64,000 nucleotides of DNA, taken from the NCBI GenBank assembly GCA_029975965.1, contig JARKOV010000108.1, positions 92,801 to 156,800 on the forward strand, read 5' to 3'. The notes under the pieces are model-generated. The model was not told the origin of the DNA and ran no database searches. It worked only from the letters and a program-made list of their open reading frames with translations. Within the stretch, counting starts at the first letter, position 1. Each line of letters opens with the position of its first letter. Below are positions 17,516 to 25,269 of this stretch, piece after piece. A program made the translations under genes and the position numbers. This DNA is from Anaerolinea sp. (GTDB lineage: Bacteria > Chloroflexota > Anaerolineae > Anaerolineales > Anaerolineaceae).

Positions 17516-18400
17516 ATGAGCGACATACCGAGTGAGAAAGCCACCTGGCGCAGGATGCTGACCTTTGCGCTGCCCATCTACCTCGTTGCCAACGCCTACC
17601 TGGTATACCTGGGTGAGGTCACCGCCACCTTGTTGCGAATGGCGACCGTCGCTTACCTGGCCTTGCTGGTGTGGCTGACCCTGCGCGCGACCCGCCCGCT
17701 GCCCGAAACAGAGGCGGCGCCGGTGCGGCGTACGCCGGCGCTGTGGGCGCAGCTTGGCGTGCTGGCGGCGATCCTGGTGCTGACCGGGTTGAATTCGGAT
17801 CGCCTCCCCCTCTGGACCGGCATGGTGGCCTGGCTGCGGGGAGTGGGCGAGTCCGTGTTGCCGGTGGAATGGTTCGGCGGGCCGGGCAACGCCGTCGCCA
17901 ACCCCGTGCAATACCTGGTCGTCCCCTTGCTCCTGCTGCTGGCCCTTGGCGCGCGACCCGCCGAGCTCGGTTTTACCCGGGGGCATCGGGTCTGGCGGGT
18001 TTGCTTGATCTGGCTGGCGCTGCCCCTATTGACCTGGGTCGGGCTGCTGGCGAGCGGCGCGCTGGCGGCTCAAACTCTCGCCCGGCGCATCCTCGGCAAC
18101 ACCTTCCAGAACGGCTTCTTCGAGGAATTCCTCTTCCGCGGCGCGCTGCAGACCCGCCTGTACCGCCTGCGCGCCTCGCCGTGGATGCTCTTGCTGCAGG
18201 CGGTGCTCTTCGGGCTGTGGCACCTGCGCGCCAACATGCAATCAATGGGCGGGAACCTCCTGGCGGGGCTGGCGATCTGCATCGTCTCCCAGGCGGTGAC
18301 GGGCCTGGCTTTTGGGATTATCTTCCGGCGCACCCGCAACCTGGTCGCGCCGTCTGTGGCGCACGTGGCGATGAACGTGCTCGGGCAATCTTTCGGTTAG
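17516..18400 (+). CDS. CPBP family intramembrane metalloprotease
   Basis: This 294-aa protein has about eight membrane helices and the three motifs of the CPBP (CAAX protease/bacteriocin-processing) family: EEFLFRG (EExxxR), FGLWHL and HVAMN. These residues hold the zinc or act as base inside the membrane. Bacterial members process peptides or support immunity and membrane stress; the substrate is unknown. GAAGGAGGACGGTGA lies just before ATG 17516. A second CPBP gene lies at 19228. Confidence 0.82.
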   Translation: MSDIPSEKATWRRMLTFALPIYLVANAYLVYLGEVTATLLRMATVAYLALLVWLTLRATRPLPETEAAPVRRTPALWAQLGVLAAILVLTGLNSDRLPLWTGMVAWLRGVGESVLPVEWFGGPGNAVANPVQYLVVPLLLLLALGARPAELGFTRGHRVWRVCLIWLALPLLTWVGLLASGALAAQTLARRILGNTFQNGFFEEFLFRGALQTRLYRLRASPWMLLLQAVLFGLWHLRANMQSMGGNLLAGLAICIVSQAVTGLAFGIIFRRTRNLVAPSVAHVAMNVLGQSFG

Positions 18401-18570
18401 GTTGGTGAGGGAGCCGATTCGGGACCCTCTCCCGCGGGAGTGGGCAGGGAAGCACTGAGCTTTGACAGTGTGAGGTCTCTTTTCTTACTTTGAGAAAGCC
18501 GCAATGGTCGCCCCAGGGTCGCTGTGGCTGGATGGGATGGATTGTATAATTCCTTGATCTTAAAAGAATG

Positions 18571-18620
18571 GTACTGCTCAGACAGTTGAAGTAGAAGTCC
18601 CATCCGGGGCTGAACAGCTA
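18571..18620. repeat. Dispersed palindromic repeat, copy B (diverged)
   Basis: Starts ACTGCTCAGACAG and ends GGGGCTGAACAGCTAC. It has lost the inner GGAGG/CCTCTGG arms. It lies just upstream of the chimeric pseudogene. Confidence 0.4.
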
Positions 18621-18652
18621 CAAAGCATGGTTCAATCCTTAGACTGACCGGT

Positions 18653-18740
18653 ATGGAAACGACTACCTTTGCAGAGATTGAAGCAGAATTCATGGATCGC
18701 GTTCGCCGGTCGGTGTATTGCAGCATGGCGACGGTCGATC
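18653..18740 (+). pseudogene. N-terminal fragment of a pyridoxamine-5'-phosphate-oxidase-family protein
   Basis: From ATG 18653 the reading frame gives METTTFAEIEAEFMDRVRR and then SVYCSMATVDQ, which looks like the start of small PNPOx/F420-family proteins (their usual text continues RPRSRVLHPIWE). The similarity stops at about 18740 and the frame meets TGA at 18794-18796. The rest of the gene is missing and DinB-like sequence follows in another frame. Family assignment is from memory of the N-terminal pattern. Confidence 0.5.
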
Positions 18741-19124
18741 AAAGACGTCGTCGCTCACCTTTACGCCTGGCAGCAACGCTCGCTCGCGCGCAGTGAGGCG
18801 GCCCGGCTCGACCGACTGCCTGATTTCCCGGAGTGGCTGCCCGGCGTGGCTCCCGAGGAGGTTGCGGACACCGACCCGGTCAATGCCTGGATCTATGCGG
18901 CTCACCGCGACAAACCGTGGGGCGAAATTCACCTGGCCTGGAAGGAAGGATTCCAATGCCTGCTGGATTCCGCGGGCGGAGTACTGGAGCGGGACATGCT
19001 CGATTTGGGTCGCTATCCCTGGATGGAAGGTTATTCGCTGGCAGTTTACCTGATCGCATCTTACGACCATCACCAGGAGCACCTGGAGAATCTCGAGACC
19101 TGGTTGAGGATGCACAAGGTTTGA
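18732..19124 (+). pseudogene. ClbS/DfsB-type four-helix (DinB-like) protein lacking its N-terminus
   Basis: The frame from 18732 encodes RSIKDVVAHLYAWQ, the normal second helix of ClbS/DfsB proteins (usual text W-S-x-K-D-hydrophobic-x-H-L), and continues to YDHHQEHLENLETWLR and a stop at 19124. About 35 N-terminal residues are missing. Upstream lies a different gene's start in another frame, so the ORF is probably dead, though a TTG at 18669 could start a chimeric product. Family members bind or hydrolyse small electrophiles. Confidence 0.55.
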
Positions 19125-19227
19125 CAGATCCACGTTCACTGCCTTGATGGGTGCCATGTAATGCACCGAACCTCGCAGGGTATCCAGCTATAATCCTGTT
19201 AGGTTGATGGTTAAGGAGGGTTGTGCG

Positions 19228-20133
19228 ATGAAAGCTGCCGCAACGCGAAAGCCCGTTCTGGTCGTGGCCTGGGTGGTGATCCTCGCCATGTCGCTGTACA
19301 AGATCGCTTTGCAAGAAATCTTCCACGTCCCCGTTTCCGAAGACCTCCAGGCGCTGATTTCCGCCGGTGTGGTGATCGTGGGCTTTGCCCTCACGTTTCT
19401 CTGGGGGGCCATCCGCCCGCTGCGCCTGCTGTTTGGGCTGTTTGCTGTCACGACGGGGGTGCAGTGGCTGGTCTTCACCCAGATCGACCGGCTGCCCGCT
19501 TACAAGGCCTGGTTGAACCACCCTTCCTTCAGCGTCTGGATGCTGGCCGAGCAGTCCTTAAAGCTGGGCATCGCGCTGGTCGTGATCGCCTTTCTATGGA
19601 TCGTGCTCAAGCGGCGCGAGGCTTTCTTCCTCGCCAGGGGCGATATCGCGGCGCCGGCGGAGCCGGTGCGCTGGTTGGGAGTGAAGGAAGGAGAGCGTTG
19701 GAGCACCTTTGGGCGCAACCTCGCCGTCATCCTCAGCCTCGGCACGCTGGCTTTCCTGATCATCGCCGGGCGGCCCCCGCTGGATATCGTCGTGCGGGCG
19801 CTGCCCTTTTTACCCGCCGTGCTCCTCGCCGCCGCGTCCAACGCTTTTTACGAAGAGATCACTTACAAGGCTTCCTTCCTGTCTGTGCTGGAGGGGGTGG
19901 TGGGCAAGTCGCAGTCCCTCTTGCTGATGGCGGCCTACTTTGGCATCTGGCACTTTTACGGCGTGCCGTACGGCGTGGTCGGCGTGCTGATGGCCGGTTT
20001 CCTCGGCTGGCTGTTGGGAAAATCGATGCTGGAGACGCGCGGGCTGTTCTGGGCCTGGTTCTTACACTTCCTGCAGGACGTGCTGATCTTTGCCTTCCTG
20101 GCGATCGGCTCGATCACCCCGGGGGGCGGGTGA
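19228..20133 (+). CDS. CPBP family intramembrane protease (EExxxK variant)
   Basis: This 301-aa protein has about eight membrane helices with CPBP-like motifs: NAFYEEITYKASF, FGIWHFYG and HFLQDVLIF. The usual EExxxR reads EEITYK, so Arg is replaced by Lys, and the last His is followed by FLQD instead of the common xxxN. Activity may be altered. AAGGAGGG lies seven bases before ATG 19228, which is preferred over earlier in-frame starts. It is a relative of the CPBP gene at 17516. Confidence 0.75.
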   Translation: MKAAATRKPVLVVAWVVILAMSLYKIALQEIFHVPVSEDLQALISAGVVIVGFALTFLWGAIRPLRLLFGLFAVTTGVQWLVFTQIDRLPAYKAWLNHPSFSVWMLAEQSLKLGIALVVIAFLWIVLKRREAFFLARGDIAAPAEPVRWLGVKEGERWSTFGRNLAVILSLGTLAFLIIAGRPPLDIVVRALPFLPAVLLAAASNAFYEEITYKASFLSVLEGVVGKSQSLLLMAAYFGIWHFYGVPYGVVGVLMAGFLGWLLGKSMLETRGLFWAWFLHFLQDVLIFAFLAIGSITPGGG

Positions 20134-20140
20134 GGTTCAG

Positions 20141-20189
20141 ATTTATATTTTCTGCAACGTGTGGGACAAAGCCCACACATTGCAGAAAA
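20141..20189 (+). repeat. Hairpin repeat, copy 1 (TTTATATT type); likely terminator
   Basis: Arms 20148-20165 and 20172-20189 pair over 18 bases with one mismatch around a six-base loop. It lies just after the CPBP stop. The flank TTTATATT, the GTGTGGG arm and the TTG-rich end resemble a hairpin at 60042-60086, so it may be a small dispersed element as well as a terminator. Confidence 0.6.
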
Positions 20190-20284
20190 CTGGTCACTCA
20201 CTCGCGGGTGAGGCATGGACGGCGCCAACCCGTGGCGGCAACCATCGGCGTTCGCCAGGCGATCCGCTACGGGGCTCCAGGCCG

Positions 20285-20983
20285 ATGATCGCGACCCGGC
20301 TGGTGCTCCTGGAAGGCCCGCCCGGCTCGGGGAAGTCGACCACCGCCCGACTGCTGGCGGGGGAGATCGCCCAAACCGGCGTGGACTGCCGCTGTTACTA
20401 CGAGTGGAGCGCCGACCACCCGATCTCGATCGGCGACGACCTCCACCTGGGTGAGGTGATCGCTGAAGCCAGGGCGCGCGAAGGGGAGGTGCTCGATCAG
20501 TGGCGGCGCTTTGCCCTGTCGGCGCAGGCGGCTCGAGGCGTGACCGTGCTGGAGAGCCGTTTCTGGCAGACCGGGGCGATGTTGCTCTATGCGGCTGGCG
20601 AGTCGTTCGAGCGCGTGGCGGAGAGTAACCAGCGGGTGATCGAAGCCATCCAGCCGTTGCGGCCGGTGCTGATCCTTTTCACCATTCGCGACCTGGCGGG
20701 GTTCCTGCGCCGCACGATCGAAATCAAGGAAACGGAATGGCGGCAGTCGGCTCTGCCGGGCAGTTGGGCGCAGCACGTCTACGCCGCCCTGGATCCGCAG
20801 CCGTGGTTCACCGCTCGCGGGCTGTCGGGGGAGGCAGGATTGGTGGCATTCCTCGAAGAATGGGCGGGCGTGGCGCAGCGCCTCTACCGGCGGCTGCCGT
20901 TCCCGCGCCTGCAGCTCCGCGACCCCCACCTGGACTGGCCGGGCGCGATGCGGCAGATGCGTGAATTCCTTGGCTTGGGTTAA
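20285..20983 (+). CDS. P-loop kinase-like NTPase
   Basis: This 232-aa protein begins with a Walker A loop in LVLLEGPPGSGKSTTARLLA (GPPGSGKS near residues 11-18). The rest has the size and helix pattern of small-molecule or nucleoside kinases of the AAA/thymidylate-kinase type, with a conserved LESRFWQTGAMLL strand. The substrate is unknown. The ATG at 20285 is the first that fits the P-loop start; the region before it holds a hairpin and no conserved protein. No partner gene is adjacent. Confidence 0.65.
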   Translation: MIATRLVLLEGPPGSGKSTTARLLAGEIAQTGVDCRCYYEWSADHPISIGDDLHLGEVIAEARAREGEVLDQWRRFALSAQAARGVTVLESRFWQTGAMLLYAAGESFERVAESNQRVIEAIQPLRPVLILFTIRDLAGFLRRTIEIKETEWRQSALPGSWAQHVYAALDPQPWFTARGLSGEAGLVAFLEEWAGVAQRLYRRLPFPRLQLRDPHLDWPGAMRQMREFLGLG

Positions 20984-21030
20984 GAGTAAGTGAAGAGGAA
21001 AAAGTGATCCGCGAATTCAATACGATTTTG

Positions 21031-21089
21031 AAACTGCTCAGAGGGTAGAGGGGAGGTTCGGGTCTCGTAAACCTCTGGCTGTGTAGCGT
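21031..21089. repeat. Dispersed palindromic repeat, copy C
   Basis: Starts AAACTGCTCAGAGGGTAGAGG and ends CCTCTGGCTGTGTAGCG, followed by a run of T (21091-21097). It can fold into a hairpin and may stop transcription of the P-loop kinase gene. Confidence 0.6.
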
Positions 21090-21153
21090 GTTTTTTTGAT
21101 TTTCAAGCGGATGAGGCGCTCTTTTCAGGAGAGTGATGCTTTAAGCTGCATGT

Positions 21154-21165
21154 TATAATCTTTTT
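21154..21165 (+). promoter_or_regulatory. -10 box of a probable leaderless transcript (MNT gene)
   Basis: TATAAT at 21154-21159 ends six bases before ATG 21166. Transcription would start at or next to the start codon. No ribosome site is visible. The -35 is weak. Confidence 0.5.
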
Positions 21166-21465
21166 ATGGAGTACCACTCGCTCTTACCCGCTGATCAGTT
21201 GAAAGAATTTTGCCGGAAGCACCACATCCGACGATTATCGTATTTTGGGTCGGTGGTGCGCAATGACTTTGGCTCTGAAAGTGATATCGATGTGCTGGTT
21301 GAATTTGAGCCAGGCCACACCCCGGGTCTCGATTTCTTCCTGATCGAGGCGGAATTATCTCAGCTTTTGAGGCGCCGGGTCGATTTACAGACCCTCCATT
21401 TCCTCAGTCCAGAAATTCGCGATACCGTATTGTCTGAGGCGGTTCCGGCTTATGAGCAGGCGTGA
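21166..21465 (+). CDS. MNT-domain nucleotidyltransferase (antitoxin of HEPN/MNT pair)
   Basis: This 99-aa protein has the minimal nucleotidyltransferase signature GSx10DxD: Gly28-Ser29, Asp40 and Asp42, with a third acidic residue probably in the RRVDL strand. In HEPN/MNT systems the MNT protein adds AMP to a Tyr near the HEPN active site and so silences the toxin. The gene overlaps the HEPN gene by 14 bases. No ribosome site is seen and the transcript is probably leaderless. Confidence 0.85.
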   Translation: MEYHSLLPADQLKEFCRKHHIRRLSYFGSVVRNDFGSESDIDVLVEFEPGHTPGLDFFLIEAELSQLLRRRVDLQTLHFLSPEIRDTVLSEAVPAYEQA

Positions 21466-21790
21466 TCCAGAAGTCGCATTACGGCAAATCCTTTCCCATG
21501 CCCGGGAGGCTGTTGATCTTTTTAAGGGAAAGGATCGCGCGGATCTAGACTCAGACCGGCTGTTAAATCTTGCGATTACCCGTTTGATCGAGATTATTGG
21601 GGAGGCTGCCAACCGCGTTCCGGAATCGTTGCGCGAAAAATATCCCGATCTACCCTGGTTGCAAATGGTTGGAGTGCGTAATCGCCTGATCCATGGTTAC
21701 GACAGTATCGATTTTGATATCCTCTTGGTCATCATAGACCGGGATTTACCCTTATTAATTGAGCGGTTACAGGCTATTCTGGGTGAATAA
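21452..21790 (+). CDS. HEPN-domain protein (DUF86; toxin RNase)
   Basis: This 112-aa helical protein carries the HEPN RNase motif Rx4H at Arg76-His81 (RNRLIHGY), with the Tyr that MNT partners modify right after it. DUF86 HEPN proteins cleave RNA and are neutralised by the MNT partner, here the gene just upstream. The 14-base overlap implies coupled translation. Such pairs serve as toxin-antitoxin or phage-defence modules; no other defence gene is near. Confidence 0.85.
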   Translation: MSRRDPEVALRQILSHAREAVDLFKGKDRADLDSDRLLNLAITRLIEIIGEAANRVPESLREKYPDLPWLQMVGVRNRLIHGYDSIDFDILLVIIDRDLPLLIERLQAILGE

Positions 21791-21852
21791 GCGGTCGTAA
21801 ACAGATGTAAACTGCCCATCCGGCAAAGATCAATTTCTGCTTCTTAAGGTTC

Positions 21853-21902
21853 TTGACACACAACCATTTTTCACCGATAATTTTGTTGAACGTTCAACAA
21901 AA
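21853..21902 (+). promoter_or_regulatory. lacI-type gene promoter with 22-bp perfect operator palindrome
   Basis: -35 TTGACA (21853-21858) and -10 GATAAT (21876-21881) are 17 bp apart. A perfect palindrome spans 21881-21902, half-site TTTTGTTGAAC, with the central CG typical of LacI-family operators. It covers the transcription start, so the regulator probably represses its own gene. Confidence 0.75.
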
Positions 21903-21911
21903 AGGATTCCC

Positions 21912-22916
21912 ATGCGCATCACCATCATCGACGTCGCCAGGGAGGCGGGGGTATCGCGCACCACTGTCTCCAACGTGTTCGCCGGGCGCGCCAAGTGCTC
22001 CACGGAGACGCGCGCGGCGGTGCTGGCGGCAGCGGAGCGCCTCGGCTACCAGCCCAACCTGGCGGCGCGCTCGCTGATCACCAACCAATCGCGCCTGATC
22101 GGCATGATCCTGCCCTCTTACGTCGATTCCAACACGCTCAGCAACAGCCCCTTTTACAACATCACCATCGACAGCGTCTATTCGGTGTTGCGCGAGGAGG
22201 CTTATTACGACCTGATTATCTTCTCGGTGCCCTTCAAAGAGAAGCTGGTCCAGGTCAGCCAGTGGATCGACGCCCGCAATGTCGACGGCATCCTGGCGGT
22301 GGGCGAGTACGACCCCGACTTCCTGGAACAGTTGAGCGCCAAGGGCATCCCGGTGATGCTGATCGACAATTATGCCCGTGGCGATTACGCCAATTTTTCT
22401 GGCGTGACCTCGGACGACGAAACGGGCGGCTACCTGGCGGCGCGCCACCTCGTCGAGCGCGGCTACCACAAGATCGCCCTGTGCGGGCTCGAGTTGGATG
22501 GCCCGTTGATGAACCGCAGGTTCTTGGGCTACCAGCGAGCCATGCGCGAATGCGGGCGCGAGGCGTACCGCTTCGACCAGCGGGGCACACCCTTCGAAGC
22601 CGGGCTGCAGTTTGCCGGGTTGTTGCTTGAGCGGGGCTTCGATGCCGCCTTTTGCACCGAGGACATGGTCGCGGCAGGCGTGCTGCACGGTATGCTGAAG
22701 CGGGGCGTGCATGTCGGCCGAGATTTCGGGCTGGTCGGCTTCGACAACATTCATATCGGGCGCCAGCTTTACCCTGAGCTGACCACCATCGACCAGCGCA
22801 TCTTTGAAAAGGGCGCGACGGCGATGACCACGCTGTTGAACATCATCAAGAAAGAAAGCTCCGTGGGCAGCCGCCAGGTGCTGCCGGTCAGCCTGGTGGT
22901 GCGCGAAAGCGCCTGA
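21912..22916 (+). CDS. LacI-family transcriptional regulator
   Basis: This 334-aa protein has an N-terminal LacI helix-turn-helix and hinge helix (ITIIDVAREAGVSRTTVSNV, then RLGYQPNLAARSL) and a periplasmic-binding-like effector domain (about 60-334). It probably binds a disaccharide or sugar released by the GH65 enzymes encoded downstream. The operator palindrome at 21881-21902 points to autoregulation. The gap to the first GH65 gene is 74 bases with no obvious terminator, so the three genes may form one unit. Confidence 0.9.
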   Translation: MRITIIDVAREAGVSRTTVSNVFAGRAKCSTETRAAVLAAAERLGYQPNLAARSLITNQSRLIGMILPSYVDSNTLSNSPFYNITIDSVYSVLREEAYYDLIIFSVPFKEKLVQVSQWIDARNVDGILAVGEYDPDFLEQLSAKGIPVMLIDNYARGDYANFSGVTSDDETGGYLAARHLVERGYHKIALCGLELDGPLMNRRFLGYQRAMRECGREAYRFDQRGTPFEAGLQFAGLLLERGFDAAFCTEDMVAAGVLHGMLKRGVHVGRDFGLVGFDNIHIGRQLYPELTTIDQRIFEKGATAMTTLLNIIKKESSVGSRQVLPVSLVVRESA

Positions 22917-22990
22917 GATTGCGAGCCTGAGCTGCCGTCAAGCCAGCCGCTCGATCGCCAACGGGCTGGAATTTTTTGCAGGAGAGTTGC

Positions 22991-25234
22991 ATGGCAAAAG
23001 TGGCCGACCAATATCTGCTGGTTCACCCCTGGAAGATCGTCGAGGAGGGCTTTCACCCCGATCGCAGCGAAGTCTCAGAGTCGTTGTTTTCACTGGCCAA
23101 CGAGCACATGGGCGTGCGCGGCTTTTTCGACGAGGGATATTCCGGCAACAGCCTGATCGGCGCCTACCTCAACGGCATCTACGAGGAGCGCTTCACCGAG
23201 GGGATGGCTTACAAGGGCATCTCCAACCGGCTGGCCTTCATGGTAAACACGGTCAACTGGCTGCACACCCGCCTCGAGCTGGATGACGAGCGGCTCGACC
23301 TGGCTGCCTGCCGCGTGTCGCAATTCCGCCGCGAGCTGGATTTCCGCACCGGCGAGCTGCGCCGCGAACTGGTTTGGGAGACGCGATCCGGCAAGCGGCT
23401 GAGGGTGACCTTTTTGCGCCTGCTGAGCATGCAAACCAAGGAACTGGCCTGCCAGCAGGTGCGCCTGCTGCCGCTCAACTTTTCCGGTCCGCTCGATTTG
23501 GAGCTCGGCCTGGATTTCAGCGTCCCGCACCGCATGTTTGGCGACAACTTCTGGGATTGCCCGCGCCATGAGGCCGGAGCACTGCTCGGGGTGAGCCGGT
23601 CGATTCACCAGCGCGTGTTCGCCGGGATGAAGCTGCGGGCGGCAGGCGCGCAAACGCCGCTCCGGGCGGGGAAATTCACCGGCCTGCGCGTCTCGCTCGA
23701 GCTGCGCCAGGGTGAGGAAGCTGTCATCGAAAAAGCCGTCATCCTGCACTCGGACCGCGACCCGCAGCAGCCGCTGGAAGAAGCCTGGCGGCGCGGCATG
23801 GCGCTGCTGGACAGCGCGGTCAAGGAATATGCCGAGATCCTCGCCGAGAACCGCGCCTATTGGGACGCTTTCTGGGCGCGCTCGGACATCACCATCCAGG
23901 GCGACGACGAAACGCAGCAGGGCATCCGTTTTTGCATCTTTCAGATGCAGCAAACCTACCGCGGCGTGGTGGAAGGCGCCAACATCGGCGCCAAGGGGCT
24001 GACCGGCGAGGCTTACAACGGCAACGCCTTCTGGGACACCGAAACCTACTGCCTGCCCTTTTACCTGTTCAGCAACCCGCAGGCGGCGAAGAACCTGATC
24101 GACTTTCGCTACAAGACCCTGCCCCAGGCGATGGCGCGCGCCAAAGACCTGGACTGCGCCGGGGCGTGCTACCCGGTGGCGACCTCGGACGGCACGGAAA
24201 GCTGCACGCTTTGGCAGCACGCCAGCCTGCAATTCCAGCCGACCACCGCGGTGGCGTATGCGATCTGGCACTATGTGAAGGTGACCGGCGATACCGCCCT
24301 GCTGCGCGCCGAAGGGGCGGAGATGTTGCTGCAGATCTGCCGCTTTTTAGCCAGCCGCGGGCAGTGGTCGGCGAAGGGTAAGTTCGGCTATTACGCCGTG
24401 ATGGGGCCGGATGAGTTCCAGATGATGGTCAACAACAACGCCTACACCAACTACATGGCCAAGCGCACCTTCGAGTTCGCCCTGGAGGTGCTGGCAGAGG
24501 CCGACCTCGCCGCGCTGGGCAGCTCGCCGGCGGAGCTGGCTGAATGGCGGCGCATGGCCGAGGAGATGTTCATCCCCTACGATGCGCAGACCGGCCTGTA
24601 CGAGCAGCACGAGGGCTTCTTCAACCTGCCGCACATCGACGTGGACGCCATCCCGGTGGAGGAATTCCCGCTCTACCACCACTGGTCCTACGACCGCATC
24701 TATCGCAACGACATGATCAAGCAGCCGGACGTGCTGATGTTCATGTTTCTCTACAACCAATCCTTCACCCTGGAAGAGAAGCGCGCCAACTACGAGTACT
24801 ACGAGCCGCGCTGCATCCACGAGTCGTCCCTCTCGCCCTCGGTGCACTCGATCTTCGCCGCCGAGCTCGGGCGCCACCAGGAGGCGTTTGACTTCTTCCG
24901 CTTTGCCACGCGCATCGACCTGGACAACTACAACCGCAACACCGGTGAGGGTATCCACACCACCTCGATCGCGGCGGCCTGGATGAACATCGTCTACGGG
25001 TTCGGCGGGATGCGCTCGGATGGCGACGCGCTGGCGTTCAATCCTTCCATCCCGGCGCACTGGAAGGGCTACAGCTTCCAGGTGGTGTACCGCGGCTCGG
25101 TGATCCGCGTGGAAGTGGAACCGGGAAGGGCGGTCATCCGGGTAGTCGAGGGCGAGCCGGTTTGGCTGAAAGTGCGCGGGCAGGGATGCCAGGTGGGCCA
25201 CGAAGGGATCACCCTGGCGATGGAATGCCTGTAG
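22991..25234 (+). CDS. GH65 glycoside phosphorylase (first copy)
   Basis: This 747-aa protein follows GH65: an N-terminal beta-sandwich (about 1-270), a linker and an (alpha/alpha)6 barrel. The catalytic acid is Glu475 in GPDEFQ. Phosphate-binding segments are visible: IKQPDVL and HESSLSPSVHS. GH65 inverting phosphorylases split alpha-glucosides such as maltose, trehalose, kojibiose or nigerose into beta-glucose-1-phosphate and sugar. Which one is not clear. ATG 22991 follows GGAG closely. No beta-phosphoglucomutase gene is in the window, although it usually accompanies such enzymes. Confidence 0.88.
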   Translation: MAKVADQYLLVHPWKIVEEGFHPDRSEVSESLFSLANEHMGVRGFFDEGYSGNSLIGAYLNGIYEERFTEGMAYKGISNRLAFMVNTVNWLHTRLELDDERLDLAACRVSQFRRELDFRTGELRRELVWETRSGKRLRVTFLRLLSMQTKELACQQVRLLPLNFSGPLDLELGLDFSVPHRMFGDNFWDCPRHEAGALLGVSRSIHQRVFAGMKLRAAGAQTPLRAGKFTGLRVSLELRQGEEAVIEKAVILHSDRDPQQPLEEAWRRGMALLDSAVKEYAEILAENRAYWDAFWARSDITIQGDDETQQGIRFCIFQMQQTYRGVVEGANIGAKGLTGEAYNGNAFWDTETYCLPFYLFSNPQAAKNLIDFRYKTLPQAMARAKDLDCAGACYPVATSDGTESCTLWQHASLQFQPTTAVAYAIWHYVKVTGDTALLRAEGAEMLLQICRFLASRGQWSAKGKFGYYAVMGPDEFQMMVNNNAYTNYMAKRTFEFALEVLAEADLAALGSSPAELAEWRRMAEEMFIPYDAQTGLYEQHEGFFNLPHIDVDAIPVEEFPLYHHWSYDRIYRNDMIKQPDVLMFMFLYNQSFTLEEKRANYEYYEPRCIHESSLSPSVHSIFAAELGRHQEAFDFFRFATRIDLDNYNRNTGEGIHTTSIAAAWMNIVYGFGGMRSDGDALAFNPSIPAHWKGYSFQVVYRGSVIRVEVEPGRAVIRVVEGEPVWLKVRGQGCQVGHEGITLAMECL

Positions 25235-25269
25235 CAACCGAGTATTCCGCTCCTTTTTTGAGGTCGAAA

